This document shows, one piece after another, positions 24,676 to 33,796 of a stretch of 64,000 bases of DNA (positions are counted from its first letter, which is position 1; each line of letters opens with the position of its first letter). Source of the stretch: JAVKBW01 sp964352715 (GTDB lineage Bacteria > Pseudomonadota > Alphaproteobacteria > UBA8366 > Aestuariispiraceae); contig CAYGSU010000011.1 in the NCBI GenBank assembly GCA_964352715.1, positions 1 to 64,000 on the forward strand, in the 5' to 3' direction. The notes beneath the pieces were generated by a model. It saw nothing but the letters and a program-made list of their open reading frames with translations, was not told the DNA's origin and did not search any database. The position numbers and the translations under genes were made by a program.

Positions 24676-25659
24676 TCATTCGGATTTCGATTTGAACTGA
24701 TCTGCAAACATCTCGCACGGGTCTTCATCATCCACACGCGGTGTAAAAATCACGTAGTCAAACAGCGGCGCCTCATTCCCCGCATAGGCCGACGGATCGT
24801 TTTCTGATGCATCGACCTCGCGGGTCGCAATCGCAACCGTTTCCAGGCCGGGCACCCGTTGCTGCAGGTAAACCGGTACAGCCCGGTCTGAGCGCACATG
24901 ACCCGCCCCGGCGATGAGAACGGCGGGCCTTCCCCGCCCTGTCGCCTGCAACACAGCATCGGCCAACCGCGCGTCACGCAGGCGCTGCACGGCCGACATG
25001 CCCGGCAGGGCCGATTCCGGCAGATATCCGCAATGCGACGCCAGCAATTCTTCGTTCAGCGCCTGTTGCGCGGCATCGGGCAAGGGCGCGTCCAGCGCGA
25101 GCCGGCTTCGTTCGGTCTCATCAAGATAATCAAATCCCGCCCGGCTGACGGCGCGAATTTCGTTACGCTCCGCATTTCCGGGAAGAACCGGCAGTCGGCT
25201 GCGCCGGGCGACCCCGAGGATCTGGCGGTAGGAATTCCATTCCGGCCAGCCCCGGTCAGACCAGGACAGCGCCCCGTCAAGATCAGCCCATGATATCTCG
25301 GGATTGTGGATTGCCGATTCGGCATCGGTCTGCGATGCGGTCAGCATCTCGAAGGCCAGCGCCGGTCGCGCACCCCGTTCCACAAGCGCCTGAACGAGGC
25401 GTGCCTGAAGGCGGTGGTGATCCGCATTGTTGTGTTTTTCGCCCAGCAGCACGACGGGAACCGACAGTAACGTTTCCAGCAGTTCCTGCTGCCCGACAAA
25501 TCGGCGTTCGCCCGAGGACCATATTTTCCCGACCAGGGGATGATCGGCATGAACGTCATGCTGCCAATCGGAGAGCGTCAGCGGTTCCGCCGTTGCCGGC
25601 TGTCCGAGCCCGAACAGCATTACAACGCCTGCAAGCAAAACTGTTGTTCCGAATTTCAT
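24676..25659 (-). CDS. ChaN-family exported protein
   Basis: A 327-residue protein from ATG 25659 (an in-frame extension reaches 25722). A Sec signal (KFGTTVLLAGVVMLFGLG, cut near ATA-EP) directs it across the membrane; no lipobox Cys is seen although ChaN homologues are often lipoproteins. The family (ChaN/TIKI-like fold) binds haem in Campylobacter. Visible motifs are LLGEKHNNADHHRLQ and AGAGHVRSDRAVPVYL, both conserved family regions. Haem or iron uptake is the usual suggestion, but no TonB receptor or haem gene is adjacent here. It is divergent from the methyltransferase gene. Confidence 0.8.
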   Translation of the reverse strand: MKFGTTVLLAGVVMLFGLGQPATAEPLTLSDWQHDVHADHPLVGKIWSSGERRFVGQQELLETLLSVPVVLLGEKHNNADHHRLQARLVQALVERGARPALAFEMLTASQTDAESAIHNPEISWADLDGALSWSDRGWPEWNSYRQILGVARRSRLPVLPGNAERNEIRAVSRAGFDYLDETERSRLALDAPLPDAAQQALNEELLASHCGYLPESALPGMSAVQRLRDARLADAVLQATGRGRPAVLIAGAGHVRSDRAVPVYLQQRVPGLETVAIATREVDASENDPSAYAGNEAPLFDYVIFTPRVDDEDPCEMFADQFKSKSE

Positions 25660-25781
25660 GTCTTTTCCCGACAGCTGTCGACGAAAAGAAAACCCATCGT
25701 CGCGGTTTCCCTTTTGACGCACAACTCACTATCCTGTCGCATCCTGTCCCGACACCCTGCACAGCGAAACCCGAACCTGCC

Positions 25782-26573
25782 ATGACACAGAACAAAACAC
25801 CCCGCCCGTCACCCTATGCTGTTCTGACCGATGCGCATTATGCGCATATACTGGACTATCTGCGGAAGAACCCTAGGGCGGTGATGGAAATCGGCAAGGT
25901 CCGTATCGAACTGGCGGCCAGCCAGATCCGCAACCTGTCACGCGAGACCATCCGGATTTTCGACCAGTCGACCGGTAGCGAGATCGCCAACACGGTTGAC
26001 CACAACATCGACAGCCTGTTGAAGCTGGGCGGGCTGGTCCGGCCACAGCGGTTGATCGATCCGCTGAAAAGCATCCATTACATCATCGCCAACATCGCCT
26101 CGCTGAAGGTTCTTTCGGTCGGCCCGCGCAGCGACGCCGAACTGTTCGGTCTGCTTGCCGCCGGTTTCGAGCCGGAGAATGTGACCGGTCTGGACCTGAT
26201 CGCCTACAGCGACTGGGTCGATCTGGGCGACATGCACGCCATGCCGTACGGCGACAACAGTTTCGACGTTGTCATTCTGGGCTGGGTGCTCGCCTATTCG
26301 GGCGATGTCGCCAGGGCCGTTTCCGAAGTTCTCAGGGTTGCACGGCCCGGTGCGCATATTGCCATCGGGTGGGAGTATTCGCCCCTGTCCAACGAGGAAC
26401 TGGCGAACCGTGACCTGACCGACGTTACCGAGGCGACGCGCGTCAAGCACAGCCGGGAAATTCTGGAATATTTCGGCGACAGTATCGACGATGTGATTTT
26501 CAAGAGCGACGTCCATCCCGATCTGGCAGGCCAGACCAGCGACGTGATTGTCGTTTTTCGTCTGAAGCGATAA
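25782..26573 (+). CDS. SAM-dependent methyltransferase domain protein
   Basis: About 263 residues from ATG 25782; a far upstream in-frame start would overlap the ChaN-like gene and is rejected. The C-terminal two thirds look like a class I (Methyltransf_11) fold: LKVLSVGPRSDAELFGLLAAG for motif I, an acidic GLDLIAY at the end of strand 2, and MPYGDNSFDVVILGWVLAYS for motif IV-like region. The glycine loop is unusual (VGPRSD instead of GxGxG), so SAM binding is likely but not certain. The N-terminal 90 residues are helical. Substrate unknown. The stop is 12 bases from the convergent DUF2336 gene. Confidence 0.8.
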   Translation: MTQNKTPRPSPYAVLTDAHYAHILDYLRKNPRAVMEIGKVRIELAASQIRNLSRETIRIFDQSTGSEIANTVDHNIDSLLKLGGLVRPQRLIDPLKSIHYIIANIASLKVLSVGPRSDAELFGLLAAGFEPENVTGLDLIAYSDWVDLGDMHAMPYGDNSFDVVILGWVLAYSGDVARAVSEVLRVARPGAHIAIGWEYSPLSNEELANRDLTDVTEATRVKHSREILEYFGDSIDDVIFKSDVHPDLAGQTSDVIVVFRLKR

Positions 26574-26585
26574 TTCGCTGCCAGG

Positions 26586-27719
26586 CTACCCGGCCCGCAT
26601 TTCGCGGTCGGATTTGTTGAACTTCGACAGCAGATAATCGACATTGTCGACGCCCATATCCTGGTCGGGGGATTCGGACTGGGTCAGAACCCGTTCCAGG
26701 ATACGCCGCATCGTGCGGTCGGGGTCATCGTCGGTGCGTTCGATTTCCATGTTGATGTTCAGGTCCATCGCGCGCCGGAACGCATTGAACAAGCCTTTCG
26801 GCAGACCCGCTTTGTCATACAGCGACCGCAGACCCAGGCTTCCCTCGTCATGCACCAGCAGACTGGCATTGATAACCGGAATGCCGGCCAGCACCGCCAG
26901 CGAGGTTTCGAAGAAATTCAGGTCGCCGGTGCACAGCGCCCGCAGGATGATGGATGGCGTCAGCCTGCCGTTCTTTTTCATCTGACGGACGAGGTCTTCA
27001 ATTTCAGCAGCGGTCGCGCCCGTTGATACCAGACCGACCGTTGTCCGCTCGCGCGAATGCAGCACCAGATCCGTCGCGACTTCTTCCGACAGGTCGTGGT
27101 GCATCAGGATGTAGTCTTTCAGGTTTTCCGAAACCAGCGCGACCAGCCTCTCGGCGATGGCAACGGGCAGCACCTGCCGTTCCGCCATGGGCTTTTGCAC
27201 GCGTTCGCTTTCGCCATGCTTGTCGATCACCTTGCCGAAGGTTTCTTCGGTGATCCGCGCGCCCTGGTTCAACACAAGGCAAACCACAGCGTCTTCACCG
27301 GCATATTCGACGACCGCATCCGATACCGTTTCTGAAACAACCGGGCGTTCGGCGACCGCAATCTGCCGTGTATCGCCCTGGCGCCTGACGATATCGATCA
27401 AATCCGTGTCGTTCAGCGCAACCGAATGCCGGATGACCGGAATGGCAACGCTGTCGCTTTCGTCATTGGCAAGATCGCGCGCGACGTCGGGCGCAAGATG
27501 GGGCGACTGGTGCAGGCCGTCCGACAACGCCTCGCGAACGCGCACTTCAACGTCATGCAGCATCACCCGAAAGATATCCTGGGCCATCGCCTGTTCGGCG
27601 TCGGTTAACCCGTCTGTGCTGAATTCAGCCGCCACCTTCGCCGCAGTCGCGGCGCGGTTTTCCGGCGACCGGTCGGCCGCCAGTTTCTTGACGTCATCGC
27701 TCGACAGACTATGCGACAT
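26586..27719 (-). CDS. DUF2336 domain-containing protein
   Basis: A 377-residue, mostly helical protein of the DUF2336 family, common in alphaproteobacteria and of unknown biochemical function. The N-terminal part (LAADRSPENRAATAAKVAAEF, then VMLHDVEVRVREALSDGLHQ) has HEAT-like helices, repeated again in NESDSVAIPVIRHSVALND and later segments. AGAGG lies just before the ATG at 27719. No signal peptide or membrane segment. Related proteins have been linked to stress or cell-cycle signalling, but nothing here assigns a task. Confidence 0.85.
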   Translation of the reverse strand: MSHSLSSDDVKKLAADRSPENRAATAAKVAAEFSTDGLTDAEQAMAQDIFRVMLHDVEVRVREALSDGLHQSPHLAPDVARDLANDESDSVAIPVIRHSVALNDTDLIDIVRRQGDTRQIAVAERPVVSETVSDAVVEYAGEDAVVCLVLNQGARITEETFGKVIDKHGESERVQKPMAERQVLPVAIAERLVALVSENLKDYILMHHDLSEEVATDLVLHSRERTTVGLVSTGATAAEIEDLVRQMKKNGRLTPSIILRALCTGDLNFFETSLAVLAGIPVINASLLVHDEGSLGLRSLYDKAGLPKGLFNAFRRAMDLNINMEIERTDDDPDRTMRRILERVLTQSESPDQDMGVDNVDYLLSKFNKSDREMRAG

Positions 27720-27864
27720 CGGACCTCTTGCCCAAGCACCCTATTTTCCGCGCGTTTTGTGCTTTACCCGGCACATCGCCCGCGCAAACCGTTCCGGTAG
27801 CGGTACTATCGCAATGGCCGGGAAAATGCGCAACGGTTTCCCGTGCCGGCGATTACGGTCGATA

Positions 27865-30800
27865 TTACTCCGCTGCTGTCGGCGACGCTGCCAGATTCGC
27901 TGCTGATGTCTTTCGTTCGGTGACCGCCATGACCAGCGACAGAAGCGGCGGCACGATTGTCAGCGTCAGCAGGGCCGACAACGAAAGCCCGCCGACAACG
28001 ACCGATCCCAGGCCCTTGTATATTTCCGAACCCGCCCCCGGAAACATCACCAGCGGCAGCATGCCGACAACACTGGTCAGCGTGGACATGAAGATCGGGC
28101 GAATCCGGTTGCGGGTCGCCTCGATAATCGCGTCGCCGGCCACCATGCCTTCCTCGCGCAGATGATACAGCGCCTGGTGAACGATCAGGATGGCGTTGTT
28201 TACCACGATGCCGATCAGGATCACGAAACCCAGCATGGTCAGCGTATCCAGCGCCTGGAAGGTATAAAGGTTGAGGATTTTCAGGCCGACAAGACCGCCC
28301 GCTGCCGCCAGCGGCACCGCAAAAATGATAATCAGCGGATAGACAAAGCTTTCGAACAGAACGGCCATCACCAGAAACACGATACCGATTGCCATCATCA
28401 GACCAACATCCAATTCCTCAAACGCCTGGGCCATCTTGTCGGCGGTGCCGGACATGCGGATCGAGACCCCCGGCGGCAGCCCCTGTTCCCGCAGCACGTC
28501 GATGACCTCTGTCTGAAGGGTATTCAGCGCGTCTTCCAGCGCAATGCCGTCGCGTGGATTGATCTGCAGTGTGACCGTGCGCTGTCGTTCGATATGACGA
28601 ATCTGCGTCGGCCCTGTCGTCAGTTGAATTTCAGCCAGCGAAGACACCGGCAGAATGGTGCCGGACCTTGTAACCACCGGCAGTTCGTCTATGCCCTGGG
28701 TTGTGATGACATTGGTCGTCGGCCCTTTCAGGGTCAGATCGATCAGATCGCCGCCAACCGTAATTTCATCGACCCGCGACCCGTCATTGAACGTATCGAC
28801 AGTCAGGCCCAGTTCCCGTGCGGTCAGGCCGTTGTCGCTGAGGGCCACTTCGTTGGGAATCACCCTGATTTCCGGCGATCCGAGTTCAAGCGACGGCAGC
28901 GGACGGATCTGGCTTCCTTGCTCGAAGGGAAAGACCTCAGCGACCTGTCCGAAGGCACGCTGCGCCGTCGCGACAATCGTTTCAAGCTCGGGCCCGCTGA
29001 TATCCATATCGACGGACCGCGACCCGCCGAGACCGCGACCGAAAAGCGAGGTCTGCTGGAAGAACCCGAACAGGCCGGGTTCGCCGAACAACGCGCCCTG
29101 CAGCGTCGGTTTCAGTTCAGATGCCCGCAAGGGATCGACCGAACTTGCCCCCATGAAGGCACGTGCTTCGGTCGCAACGAAGAAAAAGGTTTTCATCTTC
29201 GGCGGCTCGCCCGGCGCGGAATCCGGCCCGGACACATCGGCCCAGTTCGGTTTCATCTTGCCTTCCACTTCCAGTGCGATGTCGCGCATGGTGACAAGAT
29301 TGTAACCGGGCGGCGGAAACAGGACGCCAAAAACGAAATTCTGGTTGCCATCCGGCAGGTATTCCCGAGGCGGCGCAAGATAGTATGCCGCGCCCGACGC
29401 AGCGAGGGTCACCGAACACACGATCACGAAGGACAGAAGGCGACTGGCGACAACCGCCCGTGTCAGGCCGACAACGGCGGCGGCGAAAAGCCGTCCGAAC
29501 CCGTCCAGGACCGGGCCAATCGTATGAGTGAACAACCACGAAACGATACTGAACGGGAAAATATCGCTGACCTTTCGGCCGCCATCCATCTGCGACGTCA
29601 GAAACCGGTTCGACAGGGCGGGAATGACCGTGATCGAGACGAGCAGCGACAGGATGACGGATATCGAAATCGCCACGGCGATATCGCGGAACAACTGCCC
29701 GACTTCCTGCTCCATCACCAGGATCGGGATAAATACCATGACGGTGGTCAGCGCCGAGACGAGGATAGCGCCCCAGACCTGTTTCGCCCCTTTGTAGGCG
29801 GCCTCACGCGCGGATTTTCCTTCCTGTCGGTGGCGATAAATGTTCTCGAGCACCACAATCGCCGCATCCACGACCATCCCGACAGCAAACGCGATACCGG
29901 CAAGCGAGACCACGTTGAGCGACCGGCCAAGCGCCGCCATCGCAACAAACGAGGCAATGACCGAAACCGGTATGGCAAGCGCGATGACGGCAGTCGCCCG
30001 AACCGAGCGCAGAAAGATCATCAGGATCAGCGCGGCCATGATCCCGCCGACCCAGATATTCTGTGTCACGAGATCGATTGCGCTGTTGATATAGACAGTC
30101 TCATCGTACATCTGCCGCATCGACAGACCGGCTTTCGGCAGGTCGTAGCTGTTCAGCTCCTCTACGGCGGCGCGCACGCCTTTCATCGTTTCAATGACAT
30201 TCGCGCCGGTTTCCCGGGTCGCGCTCATGGCAATCGAATTGTCACCGTTTGTGCGGATTGCCGCCGTCGCATCCTTGTATCCGAACCGTACCTCGGCGAT
30301 ATCGCCCAGCGTGACCCTGCCGACCCGACCGGTCGCCTCATCCCGCTCGCTGCGCAGCACGACCTGTTCCACCTGTTCGGTGGTCTTGAATTCAGCGTCG
30401 GTCCGAACGACGTAGCGCCGCTTGCCTTCTTCGACATCACCGCCGGTAATCGAGGCATTGGCCGCCCGCAGCCGGTCAACAACATCCGACACGGTCAGGC
30501 CGTACTGCGCCATCCGTTCCGGCTGCACGATGATCTGCATTTCCCGTTCACCGCCGCCATAGACGTTTATCCGCGAAATGCCGGCGACCCGTTCAATGCG
30601 TTCCGCGACGACATCCTTGGCGAAATCACCGTATTCATGGATCGGCGTGGTGTTTCCCTCCACCGGGGCGATACGGAACCAGGCAATGGCGTTATCTTCA
30701 GACCCCGCGGTTTCCAGCGTCGGTTCGTCCGCTTCTTCCGGCAGGTTGGTTACCCGGTCCAGCCGGTTTGCCGTCAGCAGCAGCGCCCGGCTCATATCCG

Positions 30801-31095
30801 TGCCAACCGCGAATTCGAGGCTGATTTCGGCTTCTCCGTCCCGCGCCTGGCCGACCATTTCCTCAAGGTTTTCGAGCCCCTGAAGCGCCTCTTCCTGCTC
30901 ATTGAGAATTTCGCGTTCGATTTCGGCCGGAGCCGCCCCGAACCATTTGGTTTCAACCGTGATGATCGGTCGCCGGACATCCGGCGCAAGCTGGATGGGG
31001 ATCGTCTGCAGCGCGACAATCCCGAACATCACGGCCATGAGCACGGCAGCGATAACGGCTACCGGTCGTTCAATTGCAATTCGAATGATATCCAT
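27865..31095 (-). CDS. RND efflux pump permease (AcrB/HAE-type)
   Basis: A 1076-residue inner-membrane pump. The layout is the RND one: first membrane helix at about 12-32 (VAVIAAVLMAVMFGIVAL), a large periplasmic loop, helices at about 340-560, a second large loop, and helices near the end. In helix 4 the proton-relay segment reads FAVGMVVDAAIVVLENIYRH, with one Asp at residue 410; AcrB has two adjacent Asp, CusA-like pumps have VDAA. It exports drugs or other compounds with the adaptor encoded 16 bases upstream. No outer-membrane TolC gene is adjacent. A 1013-codon open frame on the other strand is a shadow. Confidence 0.94.
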   Translation of the reverse strand: MDIIRIAIERPVAVIAAVLMAVMFGIVALQTIPIQLAPDVRRPIITVETKWFGAAPAEIEREILNEQEEALQGLENLEEMVGQARDGEAEISLEFAVGTDMSRALLLTANRLDRVTNLPEEADEPTLETAGSEDNAIAWFRIAPVEGNTTPIHEYGDFAKDVVAERIERVAGISRINVYGGGEREMQIIVQPERMAQYGLTVSDVVDRLRAANASITGGDVEEGKRRYVVRTDAEFKTTEQVEQVVLRSERDEATGRVGRVTLGDIAEVRFGYKDATAAIRTNGDNSIAMSATRETGANVIETMKGVRAAVEELNSYDLPKAGLSMRQMYDETVYINSAIDLVTQNIWVGGIMAALILMIFLRSVRATAVIALAIPVSVIASFVAMAALGRSLNVVSLAGIAFAVGMVVDAAIVVLENIYRHRQEGKSAREAAYKGAKQVWGAILVSALTTVMVFIPILVMEQEVGQLFRDIAVAISISVILSLLVSITVIPALSNRFLTSQMDGGRKVSDIFPFSIVSWLFTHTIGPVLDGFGRLFAAAVVGLTRAVVASRLLSFVIVCSVTLAASGAAYYLAPPREYLPDGNQNFVFGVLFPPPGYNLVTMRDIALEVEGKMKPNWADVSGPDSAPGEPPKMKTFFFVATEARAFMGASSVDPLRASELKPTLQGALFGEPGLFGFFQQTSLFGRGLGGSRSVDMDISGPELETIVATAQRAFGQVAEVFPFEQGSQIRPLPSLELGSPEIRVIPNEVALSDNGLTARELGLTVDTFNDGSRVDEITVGGDLIDLTLKGPTTNVITTQGIDELPVVTRSGTILPVSSLAEIQLTTGPTQIRHIERQRTVTLQINPRDGIALEDALNTLQTEVIDVLREQGLPPGVSIRMSGTADKMAQAFEELDVGLMMAIGIVFLVMAVLFESFVYPLIIIFAVPLAAAGGLVGLKILNLYTFQALDTLTMLGFVILIGIVVNNAILIVHQALYHLREEGMVAGDAIIEATRNRIRPIFMSTLTSVVGMLPLVMFPGAGSEIYKGLGSVVVGGLSLSALLTLTIVPPLLSLVMAVTERKTSAANLAASPTAAE

Positions 31096-31111
31096 CTGAC
31101 GGCCCTACCGA

Positions 31112-32263
31112 TCAGCCGTTCGCGTCCGAAGACGCGGCGTCGCCCTGCGATTCCGGATAGCTTACGGGTTGCCCCGGCTGCAGCCGCTCGTTGCCGCGAA
31201 TGACCACGACATCGCCCGGCATAAGACCGTCGATGACTTCCAGCCGGTTGCCGACCGCCTTTCCGACGGAAATCGGGCGGGGCTGTGCCGCGCCGTCAAC
31301 AACGACATAGACCGACTTGTTGGTGCCCTGGGTAAGGATTGCGTCCTTGTGAACGGTTATGACCTGACGGTCTTCACCGATCGGCAGATGCACGGTCGTG
31401 GTTTGGCCCGATGCCAGCGGACCCAGGGCGTCATCTTTCGGAAAGGCTGCATCGAAGCGGACGGCGCGGGTCCGGGTCAACGCGTTTTCTTCCGGGATCA
31501 CCGCCCGCACGAAAGCATCGAAAGTTACCCCGCCATAGATTGTCGCCTGAACGGCACGCCCCGGCGTCAGACCCACAATCAGACCGGTCGGCACATCGGC
31601 TTCGATTTCAAGGTCGATATTGTTGATCAGGCTAACAACCGGGTCACCGACCCCCAGATAGGCGCCGACTTCGGTATGTTTTTCGACGACGACACCGTCG
31701 AAGGGCGCGGTGATGCGCGCAAGGAAAACATCTATTTCAGCCCGACGCAGCTCGGATTCAGCCGTAAACACCGCGTTTTCAGCTTCCGAAACAAGGCTCT
31801 TGCTGGTGGCGACCTGCTTTATCTGATCCTCATATTTTGCCTGCGAGAACGCAGCCGAGGTTTTAAGCTGCTGCGACCGCTTCAGGTCGAGCTCAGCCTG
31901 AGCGAGCTGCGCCATCGCGGTTTCGACCTTGGCCTGCGCCTCCCCGAGTTGTGCTGCATAGAGGTTCCGGGTTTCGCGTATTCGCGTGTCACGAATCTGA
32001 ACAAGCAGGTCTCCCTTCGCCACCCTGTCGCCGACAGCAACCGCGACTTCGCCGACAGGCCCGTTGGTCGCCGCCGCGACCGTTCCGCGCTGGCGCGGGA
32101 CAAGTCGCCCGATTACAGAGGTTGTCTGCGAAAGCGGTTGCCGGACAACAACATCAACGCCGACAGGCGATGCCTGCGGCTGGCTGTCCTGGGCAAAAGT
32201 TGCGGGCGCCACGGCAACGAGGGCCACCAATGCGACAGCGGCGAGCGAAATAGCAGGTTTCAT
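31112..32263 (-). CDS. RND efflux periplasmic adaptor (HlyD/MFP family)
   Basis: A 383-residue membrane-fusion protein from ATG 32263 (a TTG precedes it). A signal peptide MKPAISLAAVALVALVAVAP leads into the lipoyl half (GPVGEVAVAVGDRVAKGDLLVQI), a long alpha hairpin (KVETAMAQLAQAELDLKRSQ) and the second lipoyl half (ARITAPFDGVVVEKHTEVGA), followed by beta-barrel domains. It links the RND permease to an outer-membrane channel. It is the first gene of the pair, transcribed with the permease. Confidence 0.93.
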   Translation of the reverse strand: MKPAISLAAVALVALVAVAPATFAQDSQPQASPVGVDVVVRQPLSQTTSVIGRLVPRQRGTVAAATNGPVGEVAVAVGDRVAKGDLLVQIRDTRIRETRNLYAAQLGEAQAKVETAMAQLAQAELDLKRSQQLKTSAAFSQAKYEDQIKQVATSKSLVSEAENAVFTAESELRRAEIDVFLARITAPFDGVVVEKHTEVGAYLGVGDPVVSLINNIDLEIEADVPTGLIVGLTPGRAVQATIYGGVTFDAFVRAVIPEENALTRTRAVRFDAAFPKDDALGPLASGQTTTVHLPIGEDRQVITVHKDAILTQGTNKSVYVVVDGAAQPRPISVGKAVGNRLEVIDGLMPGDVVVIRGNERLQPGQPVSYPESQGDAASSDANG

Positions 32264-32452
32264 CAATACACGTTTCCTAAAAAAACACTCCGGTCGCCAG
32301 GATGATCACGCCGATCCGGTCGAACCAATACTGTGCCGGGGTGCCTCAATCTTCAAGTTTCCGTTTTTTTGAGGCACGGTCGACGACTATACAGGAAGCC
32401 GGCCGATGAAGGAGCAGCCAGCGGATCACGTTTTACTGAACTCCTGCCGGGG

Positions 32453-33394
32453 TTAAAGCGCCATCAACCCTTTGACATGCCGGGCCGTTGATCGGGCAAG
32501 CGCGGCCAGATCGTACCCGCCTTCCAGCGATGAGACGAGACGACCGCCACAGCATTCCTCTGACAGGGAAACCAACTGGCTGGTAATCCAGGAATAATCG
32601 TCCTCTGTCAGCATAAGCTGGGCCAGTGGATCGGCATGATGCGCATCGAACCCGGCGGAGACCATCAGAAGGTCCGGGCGGAAAGCATGCAACGCCGGAA
32701 TGATCACTTCGGTATACGCCCGCCTGAACGCACCGGACCCGGACATCGGCTCAAGCGGCACATTGACGATGTTGTTTGCAACGCCGGTTTCGCTGGCATG
32801 CCCGGTTCCCGGATACAGCGGCATTTGATGCGTCGATGCATACATCAGATGCGGCCGGTCAAAGGCGATGGCCTGTGTGCCGTTGCCGTGATGGACATCG
32901 AAGTCGACGATCGCAACACGCTTGATACCGTATTCCGCGATGGCATATTCGGCGCCGATGGCGACATTGTTGAACAGGCAGAAGCCCATGACCCTGTCAG
33001 GTTCGGCGTGATGACCCGGCGGCCGAACGGCGCAAAAGGCGTTGCGGGTTTTGCCTGTCATGACCCGATCGACGGCGTCGATCACTGCCCCGGCTGCCCG
33101 CAGGGCGGCCTCGCCGGTATCCGGACAGGCGGATGTATCGGCATCGATTGCCGCCAGCCCCTGGTCGGGAACCGCAGCCAGCACCCTTTTTACATGATCC
33201 ATCGGATGGCACCGCGCGATCTGCTGCAGCGTCGCCAAACCGGCTTCGGCCCGCTGAAGGCCAGCGAATTCTGGTTCGTCGAGAGCGTCGAGAATGGCGC
33301 GCAGGCGGTCGGGCTGTTCCGGATGACCCGGCCCCATATCGTGCAGAATGCAGGCGGGATGTGTGATAAGGCTTGTGCTCATGGTCGTGATCAT
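32453..33394 (-). CDS. Histone deacetylase-like amidohydrolase
   Basis: A 313-residue zinc hydrolase of the arginase/deacetylase fold, probably cutting acetylated small molecules (polyamines, acetoin-type) or proteins. Zinc and catalytic signatures are AVRPPGHHAEPDRVMGF (His-His), VDFDVHHGNGTQ (Asp-x-His) and AGFDAHHADPLAQ. Start ATG 33394 is supported by AGGG five bases upstream; ATG 33382 is possible. It is divergent from xseB, an arrangement seen often in alphaproteobacteria. The region 32267-32452 between it and the RND adaptor shows no gene. Confidence 0.9.
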   Translation of the reverse strand: MITTMSTSLITHPACILHDMGPGHPEQPDRLRAILDALDEPEFAGLQRAEAGLATLQQIARCHPMDHVKRVLAAVPDQGLAAIDADTSACPDTGEAALRAAGAVIDAVDRVMTGKTRNAFCAVRPPGHHAEPDRVMGFCLFNNVAIGAEYAIAEYGIKRVAIVDFDVHHGNGTQAIAFDRPHLMYASTHQMPLYPGTGHASETGVANNIVNVPLEPMSGSGAFRRAYTEVIIPALHAFRPDLLMVSAGFDAHHADPLAQLMLTEDDYSWITSQLVSLSEECCGGRLVSSLEGGYDLAALARSTARHVKGLMAL

Positions 33395-33510
33395 GCCGCC
33401 CTGCGCTGGTATCGGCAAGCAGCAGATTACCGCACAGAAGGTCGATTGCGATTTCCCCACTGCAACGGCTATAACAGGGATGAAAACCGGATATGCAGAC
33501 ACGGGGCACC

Positions 33511-33759
33511 ATGGCGAAAGATAATCACGGCGACATCGCATCATTGAGTTTCGAACAGGCGTTGCAGGAACTGGAACAGATAGTCCGGGCGCTTGAGGAA
33601 GGTGAAACCAGTCTGGATGGCGCCATCGATTCCTACGAACGTGGCGCGTTGCTGAAACAGCATTGTGAAAAAAAGCTGGCCCAGGCCAAAGCACGTGTCG
33701 AAAAAATCAGCGTCGGCCCGAATGGCTCGATATCGGCCGATTCCGCCGATATCGGTTAA
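33511..33759 (+). CDS. xseB: Exodeoxyribonuclease VII small subunit
   Basis: An 82-residue protein from ATG 33511 (33493 is a longer choice). It has the XseB helix pair SFEQALQELEQIVRALEEGETSLDGAIDSYE is represented in part by LEQIVRALEEGETSLD, then ERGALLKQHCEKKLAQA. With XseA it forms the enzyme that degrades single-stranded DNA into short oligonucleotides. It is placed in front of ispA and dxs, the usual order in alphaproteobacteria. The large subunit XseA is not in the window. Confidence 0.92.
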   Translation: MAKDNHGDIASLSFEQALQELEQIVRALEEGETSLDGAIDSYERGALLKQHCEKKLAQAKARVEKISVGPNGSISADSADIG

Positions 33760-33796
33760 CCCCCCAAAACCATCCGAAAATCAGGTAACCGACACC

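Noticed and set aside
28162..31203. 1013-codon open frame on the plus strand opposite the RND genes
   Set aside because: It is a shadow of the RND permease gene: GC-rich codons leave the opposite frame open. Its translation is rich in Arg, His and Gln and has no family motif.
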